Origin: Microvirga aerophila
Lineage (GTDB): Bacteria > Pseudomonadota > Alphaproteobacteria > Rhizobiales > Beijerinckiaceae
NCBI RefSeq assembly: GCF_003332305.1
Contig: NZ_QOIO01000012.1
Coordinates: 58,847-122,846 of the forward strand
DNA length: 64,000 bases
Direction: 5' to 3'
Made by a program: the position numbers and the translations under genes. How positions within the stretch are numbered: the first letter of the stretch is position 1; each line of letters opens with the position of its first letter. Shown here piece by piece: positions 18,052-25,783 of the stretch. The notes beneath the pieces were generated by a model. That model was not told the origin of the DNA. It made no database searches and saw nothing but the letters and a program-made list of their open reading frames with translations.

Positions 18052-19077
18052 TTAGGACAGCCGCTCGGACACCCCAGCCTGCCCGAAGGTCGCCATGTCC
18101 CGGTGAACGGCGGCTGCGCTTTTGACGATCCCGACGGCCAGCGCCGCGCCAGACCCCTCCCCGAGGCGCATGCCGAGGGCAAGAAGCGGGATCTTGCCCA
18201 GTCGCGCCAGCACGTCCTGATGGGCGCCCTCCGCCGACAGATGCCCGGCGATGCAGTGGTCGATGGTGGAGGGATGGATGGCGTGGAGGATGGCCGCAGC
18301 GGCTGTCGCCACGTAGCCGTCGAGAACCACCGGGATGCGCTGCATCCTGGCCGCCAGGATCGCGCCCACGATGGCGGCGATCTCGCGACCGCCAAGGCGG
18401 CTCAGGATTTCAAGCGGGTCCTTCAGGTGATCCTTGTGCCGCTCGATTGCCGCTTCGACGGTGGCCACCTTGCGCGCAAGGCCCTCGTCGTCCACGCCGG
18501 TGCCCCGGCCGACCCAGTGCCCGGCCGGGCCGCCATAGAGAGCGGTGTAGATGGCCGCCGCGATGGTGGTGTTGCCGATTCCCATCTCGCCCACGGCGAG
18601 GAGGTCGGTGCCACCCGCAATCGCCTCCATGCCGAACGCCATGGTGGCCACGCAGGACTTCTCGTCCATGGCCTCGCGCTCGGTGATGTCGTGGGTGGGC
18701 ATGTCGATGGCGAGATCGAACACCTTGAAGCCGAGGCCAAGAGACGCGCAGATCTGGTTGATGGCGGCCCCTCCGGCCGCGAAGTTTTCCAGCATCTGCC
18801 GGTTCACCTCGGATGGATAGGCCGATACGCCCCGCGCCGTGACCCCATGGCTTGCGGCGAACACGCAGACCAGCGGGCGATCCGCCGTCGGATTGGGCTT
18901 GCCCTGCCAGGCGGCAAGCCATTCGCTGAGCCATTCGAGACGGCCCAGGCTGCCCGCCGGTTTGGTCAACTGGCGCTCCCTCAGCCGCACCGCCTCCACC
19001 GCCGCCTCGTCCGGACCCGGCATGGTCGTGATCAGGCGGCGGATATCGTCGTAGGGTGAGGAAACGGCGTCGGTCAT
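18052..19077 (-). CDS. cobT: Nicotinate-nucleotide--dimethylbenzimidazole phosphoribosyltransferase
   Basis: A 341-residue enzyme that makes alpha-ribazole phosphate for the lower ligand of cobalamin. KPAGSLGRLEWLSEWLAAWQ is the N-terminal signature, VFAASHGVTARGVSAYPSEV follows, and EMGIGNTTIAAAI with GRGTGVDDEGL are the central motifs. The catalytic Glu is expected in the C-terminal GMRLGEGSGAALA block. The start MTDAVSSPYDD at 19077 is preceded by GGGCGGAGCC. It is divergent from cobS, the enzyme that uses its product. No cobalamin riboswitch is visible in the 92-base gap. Confidence 0.95.
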   Translation of the reverse strand: MTDAVSSPYDDIRRLITTMPGPDEAAVEAVRLRERQLTKPAGSLGRLEWLSEWLAAWQGKPNPTADRPLVCVFAASHGVTARGVSAYPSEVNRQMLENFAAGGAAINQICASLGLGFKVFDLAIDMPTHDITEREAMDEKSCVATMAFGMEAIAGGTDLLAVGEMGIGNTTIAAAIYTALYGGPAGHWVGRGTGVDDEGLARKVATVEAAIERHKDHLKDPLEILSRLGGREIAAIVGAILAARMQRIPVVLDGYVATAAAAILHAIHPSTIDHCIAGHLSAEGAHQDVLARLGKIPLLALGMRLGEGSGAALAVGIVKSAAAVHRDMATFGQAGVSERLS

Positions 19078-19169
19078 GAAGGGCTCCGCCCCATAGGGCA
19101 TCGAAGAAAGAGGCATTGAAGAATTCTGAGAGGCGTGACCTATAGCGGGGGATCCACGCGGGGTGAAGC

Positions 19170-20006
19170 ATGTCCGAGCATTTGGAAAAGGCCAGGATGC
19201 GGCCGGCGGAGGCATGGCAGGCGCTCTGCGTCGATCTCGCCTGCTGCCTGCGCTTCTATTCCCGCCTTCCGGTGCCCGCCCTGCCCTGGGAGCACGATCC
19301 CCATGGACTGCCGGACTTCCCGAGGCTGACGCGCGTTCTTCCGGTGGCCGGGGCCGTGATCGGCCTTCTTCCGGCCCTCGTGCTGATCGGAGCCCTTGGG
19401 GTCGGCCTTGGACCCTGGCTCGCCGCCACCCTGTCGGTCGCCGCCATGACCCTGACCACAGGGGCCTTCCATGAGGACGGCCTCGCCGACACCGCGGACA
19501 GCTTCGGCGGCGCGACCCGGGAGCGGCGGCTCGAAATCATGCGCGACAGCCGGATCGGCTCCTACGGCACCGCCGCCCTTATCCTGGCTTTCGCCCTGCG
19601 GATCGGAGCGCTGGCGGCTCTCGTGAGCCGCGTCGATTCGCCAGCAGCATTCGCGGCCGTGCTGATCGCGGCGCTCCTGTCCCGCACGGCCGGGTTGATG
19701 CCGCTGGTGCTGCTGCCTCCGGCAAGGCTCGACGGGGCCTCCTACGCGGTTGGCCAGCCGACTCGCGAGACGTTCTGGTGGGCGGCAGCGCTTTCAGCCG
19801 CCATGACTGTCGGGCTCGGCGTGATATCGGACCTGCCTCCCGCAGGGATCAGCCTGATGCTGGTCCTGTCCGGGCTTTCCGGCTGGGGCCTGACGCGGCT
19901 CTCGGCACGCCATATCCAGGGCCAGACAGGAGACATCGCAGGCGCGGCCCAACAGGTCGCCGAGATCGCCGCGCTCATCGGCCTCTTGACCATAACGGGG
20001 CCGTAA
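19170..20006 (+). CDS. cobS: Adenosylcobinamide-GDP ribazoletransferase (cobalamin synthase)
   Basis: A 278-residue inner-membrane enzyme with about seven to eight helices. It joins adenosylcobinamide-GDP with alpha-ribazole in the last steps of B12 synthesis. [11 protein letters not shown] near residue 29 is the standard opening. The catalytic acidic motif is [16 protein letters not shown], followed by [19 protein letters not shown]; both are hallmarks of Cob[17 protein letters not shown] closes the protein. It is divergent from cobT and followed by the DUF1289 and retropepsin genes. Confidence 0.96.
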   Translation: MSEHLEKARMRPAEAWQALCVDLACCLRFYSRLPVPALPWEHDPHGLPDFPRLTRVLPVAGAVIGLLPALVLIGALGVGLGPWLAATLSVAAMTLTTGAFHEDGLADTADSFGGATRERRLEIMRDSRIGSYGTAALILAFALRIGALAALVSRVDSPAAFAAVLIAALLSRTAGLMPLVLLPPARLDGASYAVGQPTRETFWWAAALSAAMTVGLGVISDLPPAGISLMLVLSGLSGWGLTRLSARHIQGQTGDIAGAAQQVAEIAALIGLLTITGP

Positions 20007-20022
20007 CCGACATGGAGGTCAG

Positions 20023-20223
20023 ATGAGCCGCGTTTCCAGCCCTTGCATCCGCGTGTGCATCCTCGACCCCGAATCGGGATTGTGCGAGGGCTGCGGCCGC
20101 ACGCGAGAGGAAATCGCCCGCTGGTTCAGGCTCCCCGAGGAGGAGCGCCTGCGCATCATGGCCGAGCTGCCGGAACGTATGCGCAAGGCTTTCGAACTCG
20201 AACTCAAGTCTGATAAGGCTTAA
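20023..20223 (+). CDS. DUF1289 domain protein (Cys-rich, Fe-S or zinc type)
   Basis: A 66-residue protein. It opens SPCIRVCILDPESGLCEGCG and continues RTREEIARWFRLPEEERLRI, which is the complete DUF1289 pattern. The four Cys (C-x3-C, C-x2-C) are in metal-binding spacing. Biochemical function is unknown. It sits 16 bases after cobS and four bases before the retropepsin gene, an arrangement I recall as conserved in related genomes. Confidence 0.9.
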   Translation: MSRVSSPCIRVCILDPESGLCEGCGRTREEIARWFRLPEEERLRIMAELPERMRKAFELELKSDKA

Positions 20224-20227
20224 CGCG

Positions 20228-20941
20228 ATGCCGGGCATTGGCGGCGTCAGCAGCCTTCTATTGGGAGCCGCGCTCCTGCTGGGTCTGTTCGGGGAAACGC
20301 CCATCGCTGGTCTCACGCCGGTCGAGGCCTCGCTGCTTCTGGGGTTCTGCGCCGCTACCCTGATCATGGCAGGCACCATCATCGAAGGCTTCCTCCGTCA
20401 TTGGACCCATGGCGTCCAGGCCATCGCCATCAGCGGCGGCATCCTCATGGGCCTCCTCGTCCTCTACGCCTCGCGGGACGAACTGTCGGCGGCGCTTGAT
20501 CGCGCGATTGGCGATATCGGCTCGGGCCGGACCGTCGTCACGCCGGGCGGCGAGGTGGTCACTGCGCGCAAAACCGACGGAAGCTTCGTGGTTTCCGGCC
20601 GCGTCAACGGGCACGAGGCCCGCTTCATCTTCGATACGGGCGCCAGCACGGTCGTGCTCAGAGCCGAGAACGCGGCCGCCCTCGGATTCAAGCCGGACAG
20701 CCTGAGCTATTCCATCCCGGTCTCGACCGCCAACGGCACGGCGCTGGCGGCTCCCGTGATCATTGAGAGCCTGTCAGTGGGTCCGATCACGGAAAAGAAC
20801 GTGCGGGCGCTCATCGCCAAATCAGGCGTCCTGCACGCCAATCTCTTAGGCATGACGTTCCTCGAACGCCTCGCCTCCTACGAGGTGCGCGGCAACCGCC
20901 TGATCCTGCGGTCGAAGGACGGCCAGAAGCGGCCGAGCTGA
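20228..20941 (+). CDS. Membrane-anchored retropepsin-like aspartic protease (TIGR02281 family)
   Basis: A 237-residue protein with three hydrophobic segments in the first 85 residues, then a periplasmic single-domain aspartic protease. The catalytic motif is FIFDTGASTVVL (D-T-G-A/S, near residue 136), and NLLGMTFLERLASYEV is the second family signature. Retropepsin-like enzymes of this kind act as dimers. The physiological substrate is unknown. The start at 20228 is four bases after the DUF1289 stop, indicating co-translation. Confidence 0.9.
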   Translation: MPGIGGVSSLLLGAALLLGLFGETPIAGLTPVEASLLLGFCAATLIMAGTIIEGFLRHWTHGVQAIAISGGILMGLLVLYASRDELSAALDRAIGDIGSGRTVVTPGGEVVTARKTDGSFVVSGRVNGHEARFIFDTGASTVVLRAENAAALGFKPDSLSYSIPVSTANGTALAAPVIIESLSVGPITEKNVRALIAKSGVLHANLLGMTFLERLASYEVRGNRLILRSKDGQKRPS

Positions 20942-20950
20942 CGCCTCTCG

Positions 20951-21742
20951 TCAGGGCAACGGCGCGGGAGATCGATTGAACAGTAGCGCTCTGGGCTCCG
21001 CCTTCATGGCATCTTCGTCGCACGAAGCAGGACCGAGGAAACCCGCCAGGGCAGGATATCGGCGGCCAATATCCTCAAGGCTGATGTTTTCTGCAATGCG
21101 CGGATGTGCGACGCATAGGGCTCCATCACGGCCCCAGGCCGCTTCGAACCGCATGCCGCCGACCCGTTCGGCCTTCTGGATCCCGAACCGGTCATAAATG
21201 TCGATGACGGTGCCATTCCTCGTGCTGGGATGATCGTCACCCCCATAATCGGCGCGGAGCATGTGAACACAGGCGCGGTGGAGATCCTTCATCGGGATGT
21301 CCTCAGTGTCTTCCCAAGGACGATATCCCATCAGGACGCATTTGCCCTCGGCGCCGCTGGTGCAGGTCAGGCGGAACCCTCCTGCTCCATCGGAAAGCGG
21401 AAAGCCTGCACGTCGGCCATAAGCATCGGGCCGGCAGAAATCGGCCGAGGCCGGATCAGCCGGATGGACCAAGGACAAGCGGTAGAGCGGGATCGGTCCG
21501 CCCACGGCCCCCGCGTCCTCGTCGACGGCATCGATCCGAATTTCAGTCCCTCCGGTCTCGCCAGCCAAGACCAGCTTCAACCCGACCAGGGCGTCGCGCT
21601 TCAGGATTCTTCCATCCTCAAGCTGGAGAACGAATTCGGCTCCCTGAGCTCGAAGCTGACCACTGGCGCCGAAGGCAGCCCCAGTGGTGACAAACCACAA
21701 CAGCGAGGCTCGAAGGAGAATGACCGAGATGGAGGTGCGCAT
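20951..21742 (-). CDS. Exported protein with an ADYC-like domain
   Basis: A 263-residue protein with a signal peptide (MRTSISVILLRASLLWFVTT, then GAAFGAS). The mature part includes FRLTCTSGAEGKCVLMGYRPW, then HRACVHMLRADYGGDDHPST and GTVIDIYDRFGIQK. ACVHMLRADY-(C/G)-GD followed by a T-x-x-G-T-x-I-D-I-x-D block is the core of the ADYC domain. Here the Cys of the name motif is replaced by Gly. Several other Cys (TCTS, KCVL, ACVH, LCVA, SCDE) could form disulfides. It lies directly downstream, on the same strand, of the NGLSA repeat gene, and the two look like a pair. The family function is unknown. The start at 21742 is the one that gives a signal peptide; the ribosome site is weak. Confidence 0.72.
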   Translation of the reverse strand: MRTSISVILLRASLLWFVTTGAAFGASGQLRAQGAEFVLQLEDGRILKRDALVGLKLVLAGETGGTEIRIDAVDEDAGAVGGPIPLYRLSLVHPADPASADFCRPDAYGRRAGFPLSDGAGGFRLTCTSGAEGKCVLMGYRPWEDTEDIPMKDLHRACVHMLRADYGGDDHPSTRNGTVIDIYDRFGIQKAERVGGMRFEAAWGRDGALCVAHPRIAENISLEDIGRRYPALAGFLGPASCDEDAMKAEPRALLFNRSPAPLP

Positions 21743-21809
21743 GGAGGCGTGAATCACTACCCCTCGCCGAAGCGAGGGGTAGATCGGAAGAGGATCGGTG
21801 CAGTTCGGC

Positions 21810-22106
21810 TCACCTGATGCTGATGCGGGAGCCATCATGCAGGATGACGGCCTCGACCTGCGCCGCAACGGAGGAGTTGCCATTCGCGCTCAACCCATTG
21901 GCGCTGAGGCCGTTCGCACTCAGGCCATTGGCGCTCAAGCCGTTCGCGCTGAGGCCATTCGCACTCAGGCCGTTAGCGCTCAAGCCATTTGCGCTGAGGC
22001 CGTTCGCAACTTCCAAGGCATTGGCGCCCGCAACGGTAGAAAGTCCAATCACAGCGGCGAGAAATGCCTTGCTAGACCACGTCGACATCATCTTCTCCAT
22101 GTTCAT
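21810..22106 (-). CDS. Secreted repeat protein with eight NGLSA pentapeptides
   Basis: A 98-residue protein with a signal peptide (about residues 1-31, ending GANALEVA). Next come eight perfect copies of Asn-Gly-Leu-Ser-Ala, one degenerate copy (NGNSS), and a C-terminal segment VAAQVEAVILHDGSRISIR. The protein repeats are identical while the DNA varies at third positions, so the peptide sequence is under selection. A five-residue period with N-G turns suggests a stacked beta-helix-like coil related in principle to pentapeptide-repeat folds, but the motif differs from A(D/N)LXX. It is 67 bases upstream of the ADYC-like gene on the same strand. I know no assigned function. Confidence 0.8.
   Translation of the reverse strand: MNMEKMMSTWSSKAFLAAVIGLSTVAGANALEVANGLSANGLSANGLSANGLSANGLSANGLSANGLSANGLSANGNSSVAAQVEAVILHDGSRISIR
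21889..22008. repeat. Tandem 15-bp repeats, eight units, inside the NGLSA gene
   Basis: Eight 15-base units (plus-strand form CTSAASCCNTTNGCG) run without gaps for 120 bases. Units alternate between CATTGGCG-type and CGTTCGCA-type ends, so a 30-base higher-order period is visible. The array encodes the NGLSA pentapeptides and could change copy number by slippage or recombination. Confidence 0.9.
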
Positions 22107-22237
22107 GTTGCGCGGAAAGCCGATGAACTTGGCCGTCCGCGCCTAGAACTTAGGCCGAACAATATTACAAAAAAGGGTCTGGCAGCGCAATTTTTGTGAT
22201 TTTATTCAGCAATGTGAGGAAACGCACCTGCACCATT

Positions 22238-22289
22238 AACCTATAGTTGCATAAATCAACTATAAATTACAGAATTAGCCCTATAGGTT
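22238..22289. promoter_or_regulatory. Two overlapping inverted repeats upstream of the NGLSA gene
   Basis: AACCTATAG (22238-22246) matches CTATAGGTT (22281-22289) inverted. TATAGTTG (22242-22249) also matches CAACTATA (22257-22264) inverted. The two pairings share bases 22242-22246 and so exclude each other. The stretch is AT-rich and lies about 130 bases upstream of the NGLSA start. It may be an operator region or an alternative RNA structure; this is inference only. Confidence 0.35.
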
Positions 22290-22346
22290 GCCGGAAATCT
22301 ACTTCTGACAACTCACAGATGGCAGACGCAATACATTGCCGTTGGG

Positions 22347-23360
22347 TCAACCAACTGCCGCAAGACCTTCGACGCACTGGCTTGCTCGAACGTCCGAACG
22401 CGACACATCGGCAACGGCATCCCGCAGCGTTTGCAGGCCCGCGCCCGGCTTCGTGGCTTCGGTCGCCAGATGGCGGCGATAAGCCCTCGCACCCGGACGA
22501 CCGGTGAAGAGCCCCAGCATGTGGCGGGTCATCGAGTGGAGGCGTACGCCCTCCGCCAGACGGGCCGCTACATAGGGCTCGTAAGCTTCGACCGCTTCGA
22601 ACGCATCGGCCACCGGAGGTTCTTCGCCGTAAAGCTCCCGGTCAACCGATAGGAGGATCTCGGGCTCGTGATAGGCGACGCGGCCCAGCATGACGCCGTC
22701 CACATTCCGCAAGTGCTCGTGAGCCTCTTCCATGCTGCGGATGCCGCCATTGATGGCGACCGGGAGGTCAGGCCGCGCCTGCTTCAGGCGATAGACCCGC
22801 GGATAGTCGAGGGGCGGGATATCACGGTTCTCCTTAGGAGAAAGCCCCTGAAGCCAGGCCTTGCGGGCATGGACGGTCAGCTCGTCGCAACCTGCCGCGA
22901 CCACGCTGTCGGTCAGACGATTCAAGGCCTCTTCCGTGTCCTGATCATCGACGCCGATACGGCACTTTACCGTGACCGGAAGCCTGACGGCGGCCTTCAT
23001 GGCGGCCACGCAATCGCCCACGAGAGCGGGCTCCTGCATGAGGCAGGCCCCGAAACGGCCGTTCTGTACCCGGTCCGACGGGCAGCCCACATTGAGGTTG
23101 ATCTCGTCATAACCGAAATCGGCGCAGATCCGCGCGGCCGCGGCCAGCTCCGTGGGATCGGACCCGCCCAGCTGCACCGCGACAGGATGCTCCGCCGCGT
23201 CGAAACCCAGAAGCCGCTCGCGCGGTCCGTGAATCACCGCACCCGTCGTGACCATTTCGGTGTAGAGCCGCGCCCGGCGCGACAGGACGCGATGGAGCGA
23301 GCGGCAGTGCCGATCAGTCCAATCCATCATGGGCGCAACGGTAAAGAACTTCTGTGTCAT
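22347..23360 (-). CDS. dusA: tRNA-dihydrouridine(20/20a) synthase DusA
   Basis: A 337-residue flavoenzyme that reduces uridines in the D-loop of tRNA. FFTVAPMMDWTDRHCRSLHR is the N-terminal block, and YDEINLNVGCPSDRVQNGRF with GACLMQEP contains the catalytic Cys region. Further motifs are TVKCRIGVDD, ELTVHARKAWLQGLSPKENR (characteristic of DusA) and INGGIRSMEEA. The start MTQKFFT at 23360 is the family start; the longer frame upstream has no counterpart in the family. Confidence 0.95.
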   Translation of the reverse strand: MTQKFFTVAPMMDWTDRHCRSLHRVLSRRARLYTEMVTTGAVIHGPRERLLGFDAAEHPVAVQLGGSDPTELAAAARICADFGYDEINLNVGCPSDRVQNGRFGACLMQEPALVGDCVAAMKAAVRLPVTVKCRIGVDDQDTEEALNRLTDSVVAAGCDELTVHARKAWLQGLSPKENRDIPPLDYPRVYRLKQARPDLPVAINGGIRSMEEAHEHLRNVDGVMLGRVAYHEPEILLSVDRELYGEEPPVADAFEAVEAYEPYVAARLAEGVRLHSMTRHMLGLFTGRPGARAYRRHLATEATKPGAGLQTLRDAVADVSRSDVRASQCVEGLAAVG

Positions 23361-23591
23361 GTAGAAATTGTCGTTTGAGCAGAAAACCTTGGGTGCGGAT
23401 CGTCCCGTAGGGGCTTTTCCAATATGGGGGCGCGGATCACAAGGAAAATAAGCGGTCGCCTGTGTCACAGCGGCTTTTCCGGCCGAAACCATATGGCCGC
23501 GCTACCGCATTCTAGCCCGATTGCGCCTGTGATTTGAGCCCGACACTCCGACACCTAGCAGAATTCAGCTTCCTTGAGAGAGGGCTCATCT

Positions 23592-24398
23592 ATGCAGATC
23601 AACTGGCTCATCCCGTTCGAGGGTCCCGAAGGCTTTCCTATCCCGACCTACGGCAAGTATGGCGGCGTCAATTGGTCGGGCGGGAAGTTCGTCGCGGACA
23701 CCGAACCAGGAGACTACTCGGTCCAACCCGAAGACCCGCTGGATAGGAAGTTCCGAAAACATGACATGGCCTATGACCAGCCGGACAAGCTCCTTCGCGC
23801 GTTCGCGGACATAAAGCTAATCAAAGGTATCCAGGGTCTGGATGAGAATGCCGTGACCGGAGAGGGCGACGCCTATGGCGGAGCCGCCATACTGGCGATG
23901 CTCTATCAGGTTGCCGTGGTCAACAAGCACCCGGAGTTGCTTCTCACCCTCGACATTGAGGGCATCGTCAATGATGCCGTCGATCTCATTCACCAGGGCA
24001 GCATCACGCCGGAGCCGAACGAGGTGGCGGGGCTCGTGTCCTGGCTCGGAGAGCTCAGCGTCGCCCTCGCCTCGGTCAACCACCCCATCACTGACCGGCT
24101 CGCCGAGGAGCTTGCGGACCTTGTTGAATCCATCGGTCCGAATGGGGAACCGGTTTTTCCCATCGTTCTGGCGGACGTTTCGTTCGATTTCGGCACCGAA
24201 GAGGCGCTTGCCCTGTTGGCGCAGAAGGGTGTCAACGTCGAGAAGATCGCAGACTTCGGCAAACTCGGAGATTTCGTCGAGGATTTCCTTGGGGGCAAAG
24301 GGGTCGCTGATCTGGTCGATGCACTACCCGACGGGGATCACGCGCCTCTCGCGGTGCTTGCCGACAAGCTGAGCGAGTTCCATTGCTTTGGCGTTTGA
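23592..24398 (+). CDS. Protein with phospholipase-A2-like N-terminal domain
   Basis: A 268-residue protein without a signal peptide. Residues 21-31 (GKYGGVNWSGG) look like the calcium-binding loop, and 52-62 (RKFRKHDMAYD) like the catalytic His-Asp helix (H57, D58, Y61, D62), as in bacterial, fungal and parvovirus VP1 PLA2 domains. Residues 83-268 are an acidic, mostly helical region of unknown type, rich in short Asp/Glu-Leu patterns, with FDFGTEEALALLAQKGVNVE near 205. The lack of a cleavable signal could mean type I or contact-dependent export. It stands alone between dusA and ureE. The PLA2 relation rests on motif spacing only. Confidence 0.6.
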   Translation: MQINWLIPFEGPEGFPIPTYGKYGGVNWSGGKFVADTEPGDYSVQPEDPLDRKFRKHDMAYDQPDKLLRAFADIKLIKGIQGLDENAVTGEGDAYGGAAILAMLYQVAVVNKHPELLLTLDIEGIVNDAVDLIHQGSITPEPNEVAGLVSWLGELSVALASVNHPITDRLAEELADLVESIGPNGEPVFPIVLADVSFDFGTEEALALLAQKGVNVEKIADFGKLGDFVEDFLGGKGVADLVDALPDGDHAPLAVLADKLSEFHCFGV

Positions 24399-24417
24399 TC
24401 AGCCACTCTCCTAAAGG

Positions 24418-24537
24418 GACCTCTCCCTCATCCTGAGGAGCAGCCGTGAGGCTGCGTCTCGAAGGAGGTTTCAGTGGTCTCTGGAGACGCCCTCGTCCTT
24501 CGAGACGCAGCCCTCCTCAGGATGAGGGCTGCGCGCT
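24418..24537. repeat. Large intergenic palindromic repeat
   Basis: CCCTCATCCTGAGGAG at the left returns inverted as CTCCTCAGGATGAGGG at the right. Inside, GCTGCGTCTCGAAGGA pairs with TCCTTCGAGACGCAGC. The whole forms one long imperfect hairpin of more than 100 bases between two convergent genes. This is the well-known type of repeat scattered through genomes of Hyphomicrobiales; it may act as terminator or mRNA end stabiliser here. Confidence 0.85.
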
Positions 24538-24603
24538 TTTCCCTCTTATGAGCCTGACGCTCAGGGCGAGGCTGAGTATAATCCGGAGAGCAAAAACTCC
24601 CCT

Positions 24604-25227
24604 TTAATGATCGTGCTTGTGCCCGTGGTGATGGCCGCACCCACAGCCAGGACCATGCTCATGATGATCATGATGGTGGTCGTGTTCGTGGTGAGCATGA
24701 TCGTGATGCTCATGCGTGTGGGCCTCAGCATGGGCGTGAGCATGGGCATGACCATGATGGTGGTCATGTCTGTGGTGATGCCCATGGTCGTGGTCGCAGT
24801 GATGGGCGCTGCGCTCTGGTCGGAACGGGCGCTCCACCGGGGTGGCGACGCAGCCCTGCCCGCGCACCAGTTCCGAGACCGCTGGATTGTTCTCCACGTA
24901 AACCGCATCGCCGGTGATCTCGACGAGGCCATGCTGGCTGCCGAGATGCCAGGCCAGCCGCATGAGGCGCAACGGGTTCTCGGCCCGCACCTCCAGCAGG
25001 CGCTCGGCCGCGGCCTTGACCTGGACGAGACGCCCGTCCTCGAGCCGCAGGGCATCGCCGTCGTTGATGGTCGTTTCCATGTCGAGATCGAGCAGGAATT
25101 CGGTCCCGCCCTCCCCCGTCAGCCGCGCCTGACGGCGGTTGCGGGTCGCGTGATCGAGCGTGACCGTATCGACCACGCGGTCGGCTTTCACGGCGGGCTT
25201 GCGGACGATGGTGGCGACGCGGGGCAT
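24604..25227 (-). CDS. ureE: Urease accessory protein UreE with a long His-rich tail
   Basis: A 207-residue nickel metallochaperone. The N-terminal domain (residues 1-65) carries DTVTLDHATRNRRQARLTGE and EFLLDLDMETTINDGDALRL. The C-terminal domain has LRLMRLAWHLGSQHGLVEIT, with the conserved His in WHLGxxH that binds Ni at the dimer interface. Residues from about 142 on contain around 40 His mixed with Asp, Glu and Ala, an unusually long metal-binding tail. No other urease gene is in the window. Downstream of xdhABC on the same strand it fits purine nitrogen recovery through urea. Confidence 0.95.
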   Translation of the reverse strand: MPRVATIVRKPAVKADRVVDTVTLDHATRNRRQARLTGEGGTEFLLDLDMETTINDGDALRLEDGRLVQVKAAAERLLEVRAENPLRLMRLAWHLGSQHGLVEITGDAVYVENNPAVSELVRGQGCVATPVERPFRPERSAHHCDHDHGHHHRHDHHHGHAHAHAHAEAHTHEHHDHAHHEHDHHHDHHEHGPGCGCGHHHGHKHDH

Positions 25228-25297
25228 GGCTTTGTGTCTCGGGTAAGGATGATCGCGAATTCTATAGATAGGGAGCCGGGTTGGATAAACCCAACGG

Positions 25298-25783
25298 CTA
25301 ATAGCTGACCTTGTCGGGCTTGTCGGCCCAGGCGTCGAAGACGGCCCTAGCCTCCAGGCTCGGCAGGTGGTCCATGGGGATGATGCGCTCTTCGACCGCC
25401 TTGGGGATCTCGTCGTAGATCAGGCTGTCGTCGAAGCCGATGGCGGCGGCGTCCTGGCGGGTATTGGCGTAGACGATGCGAGAGACCCGGGCCCAATAGG
25501 CCGAGGCGAGGCACATGGGGCATGGTTCGCAGCTCGTATAGAGCGTCGCCCCGTGCAGGGCGAAATCCCCCACCGCCTCGCACGCCCGGCGGATTGCCGT
25601 GACCTCCGCGTGGGCGGTCGGATCGTTGGTGGAGGTCACCCGGTTCCAGCCCTCGGCCAGCACTTCGCCGTCGCGCACGATCACGGCCCCGAAGGGACCG
25701 CCTGCGCCGTCGTTCATATGCTCGCGGGAAAGGGCCACAGCGCGGGCGAGGTAGCGCTGATCGTCTGATTTGGGATCGGTCAT
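25298..25783 (-). CDS. Nucleoside/guanine deaminase (CDA superfamily)
   Basis: A 161-residue zinc deaminase. HAEVTAIRRAC supplies the zinc-ligand His and the catalytic Glu (H-A-E), and YTSCEPCPMCLASAYWARV supplies the two zinc-ligand Cys (P-C-x2-C). The sequence is most like guanine deaminase (GuaD) and related nucleoside deaminases. Its start overlaps the xdhC stop by four bases, in a xanthine dehydrogenase operon, so deamination of guanine to xanthine is the likely reaction. tRNA adenosine deaminase TadA is a relative but does not fit this context. Confidence 0.87.
   Translation of the reverse strand: MTDPKSDDQRYLARAVALSREHMNDGAGGPFGAVIVRDGEVLAEGWNRVTSTNDPTAHAEVTAIRRACEAVGDFALHGATLYTSCEPCPMCLASAYWARVSRIVYANTRQDAAAIGFDDSLIYDEIPKAVEERIIPMDHLPSLEARAVFDAWADKPDKVSY

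Noticed and set aside
19078..19169. Cobalamin riboswitch between cobT and cobS
   Set aside because: No B12-box sequence or matching stem pattern is visible in the 92 bases.
21889..22008. Regular repeats considered as a CRISPR array
   Set aside because: Units are 15 bases, directly adjacent with no spacers, and encode a perfect peptide repeat in a gene with signal peptide.
24607..25308. Plus-strand frame rich in Met and Val opposite ureE
   Set aside because: The M/V-rich string is the antisense of His codons in the UreE tail, not a membrane protein.
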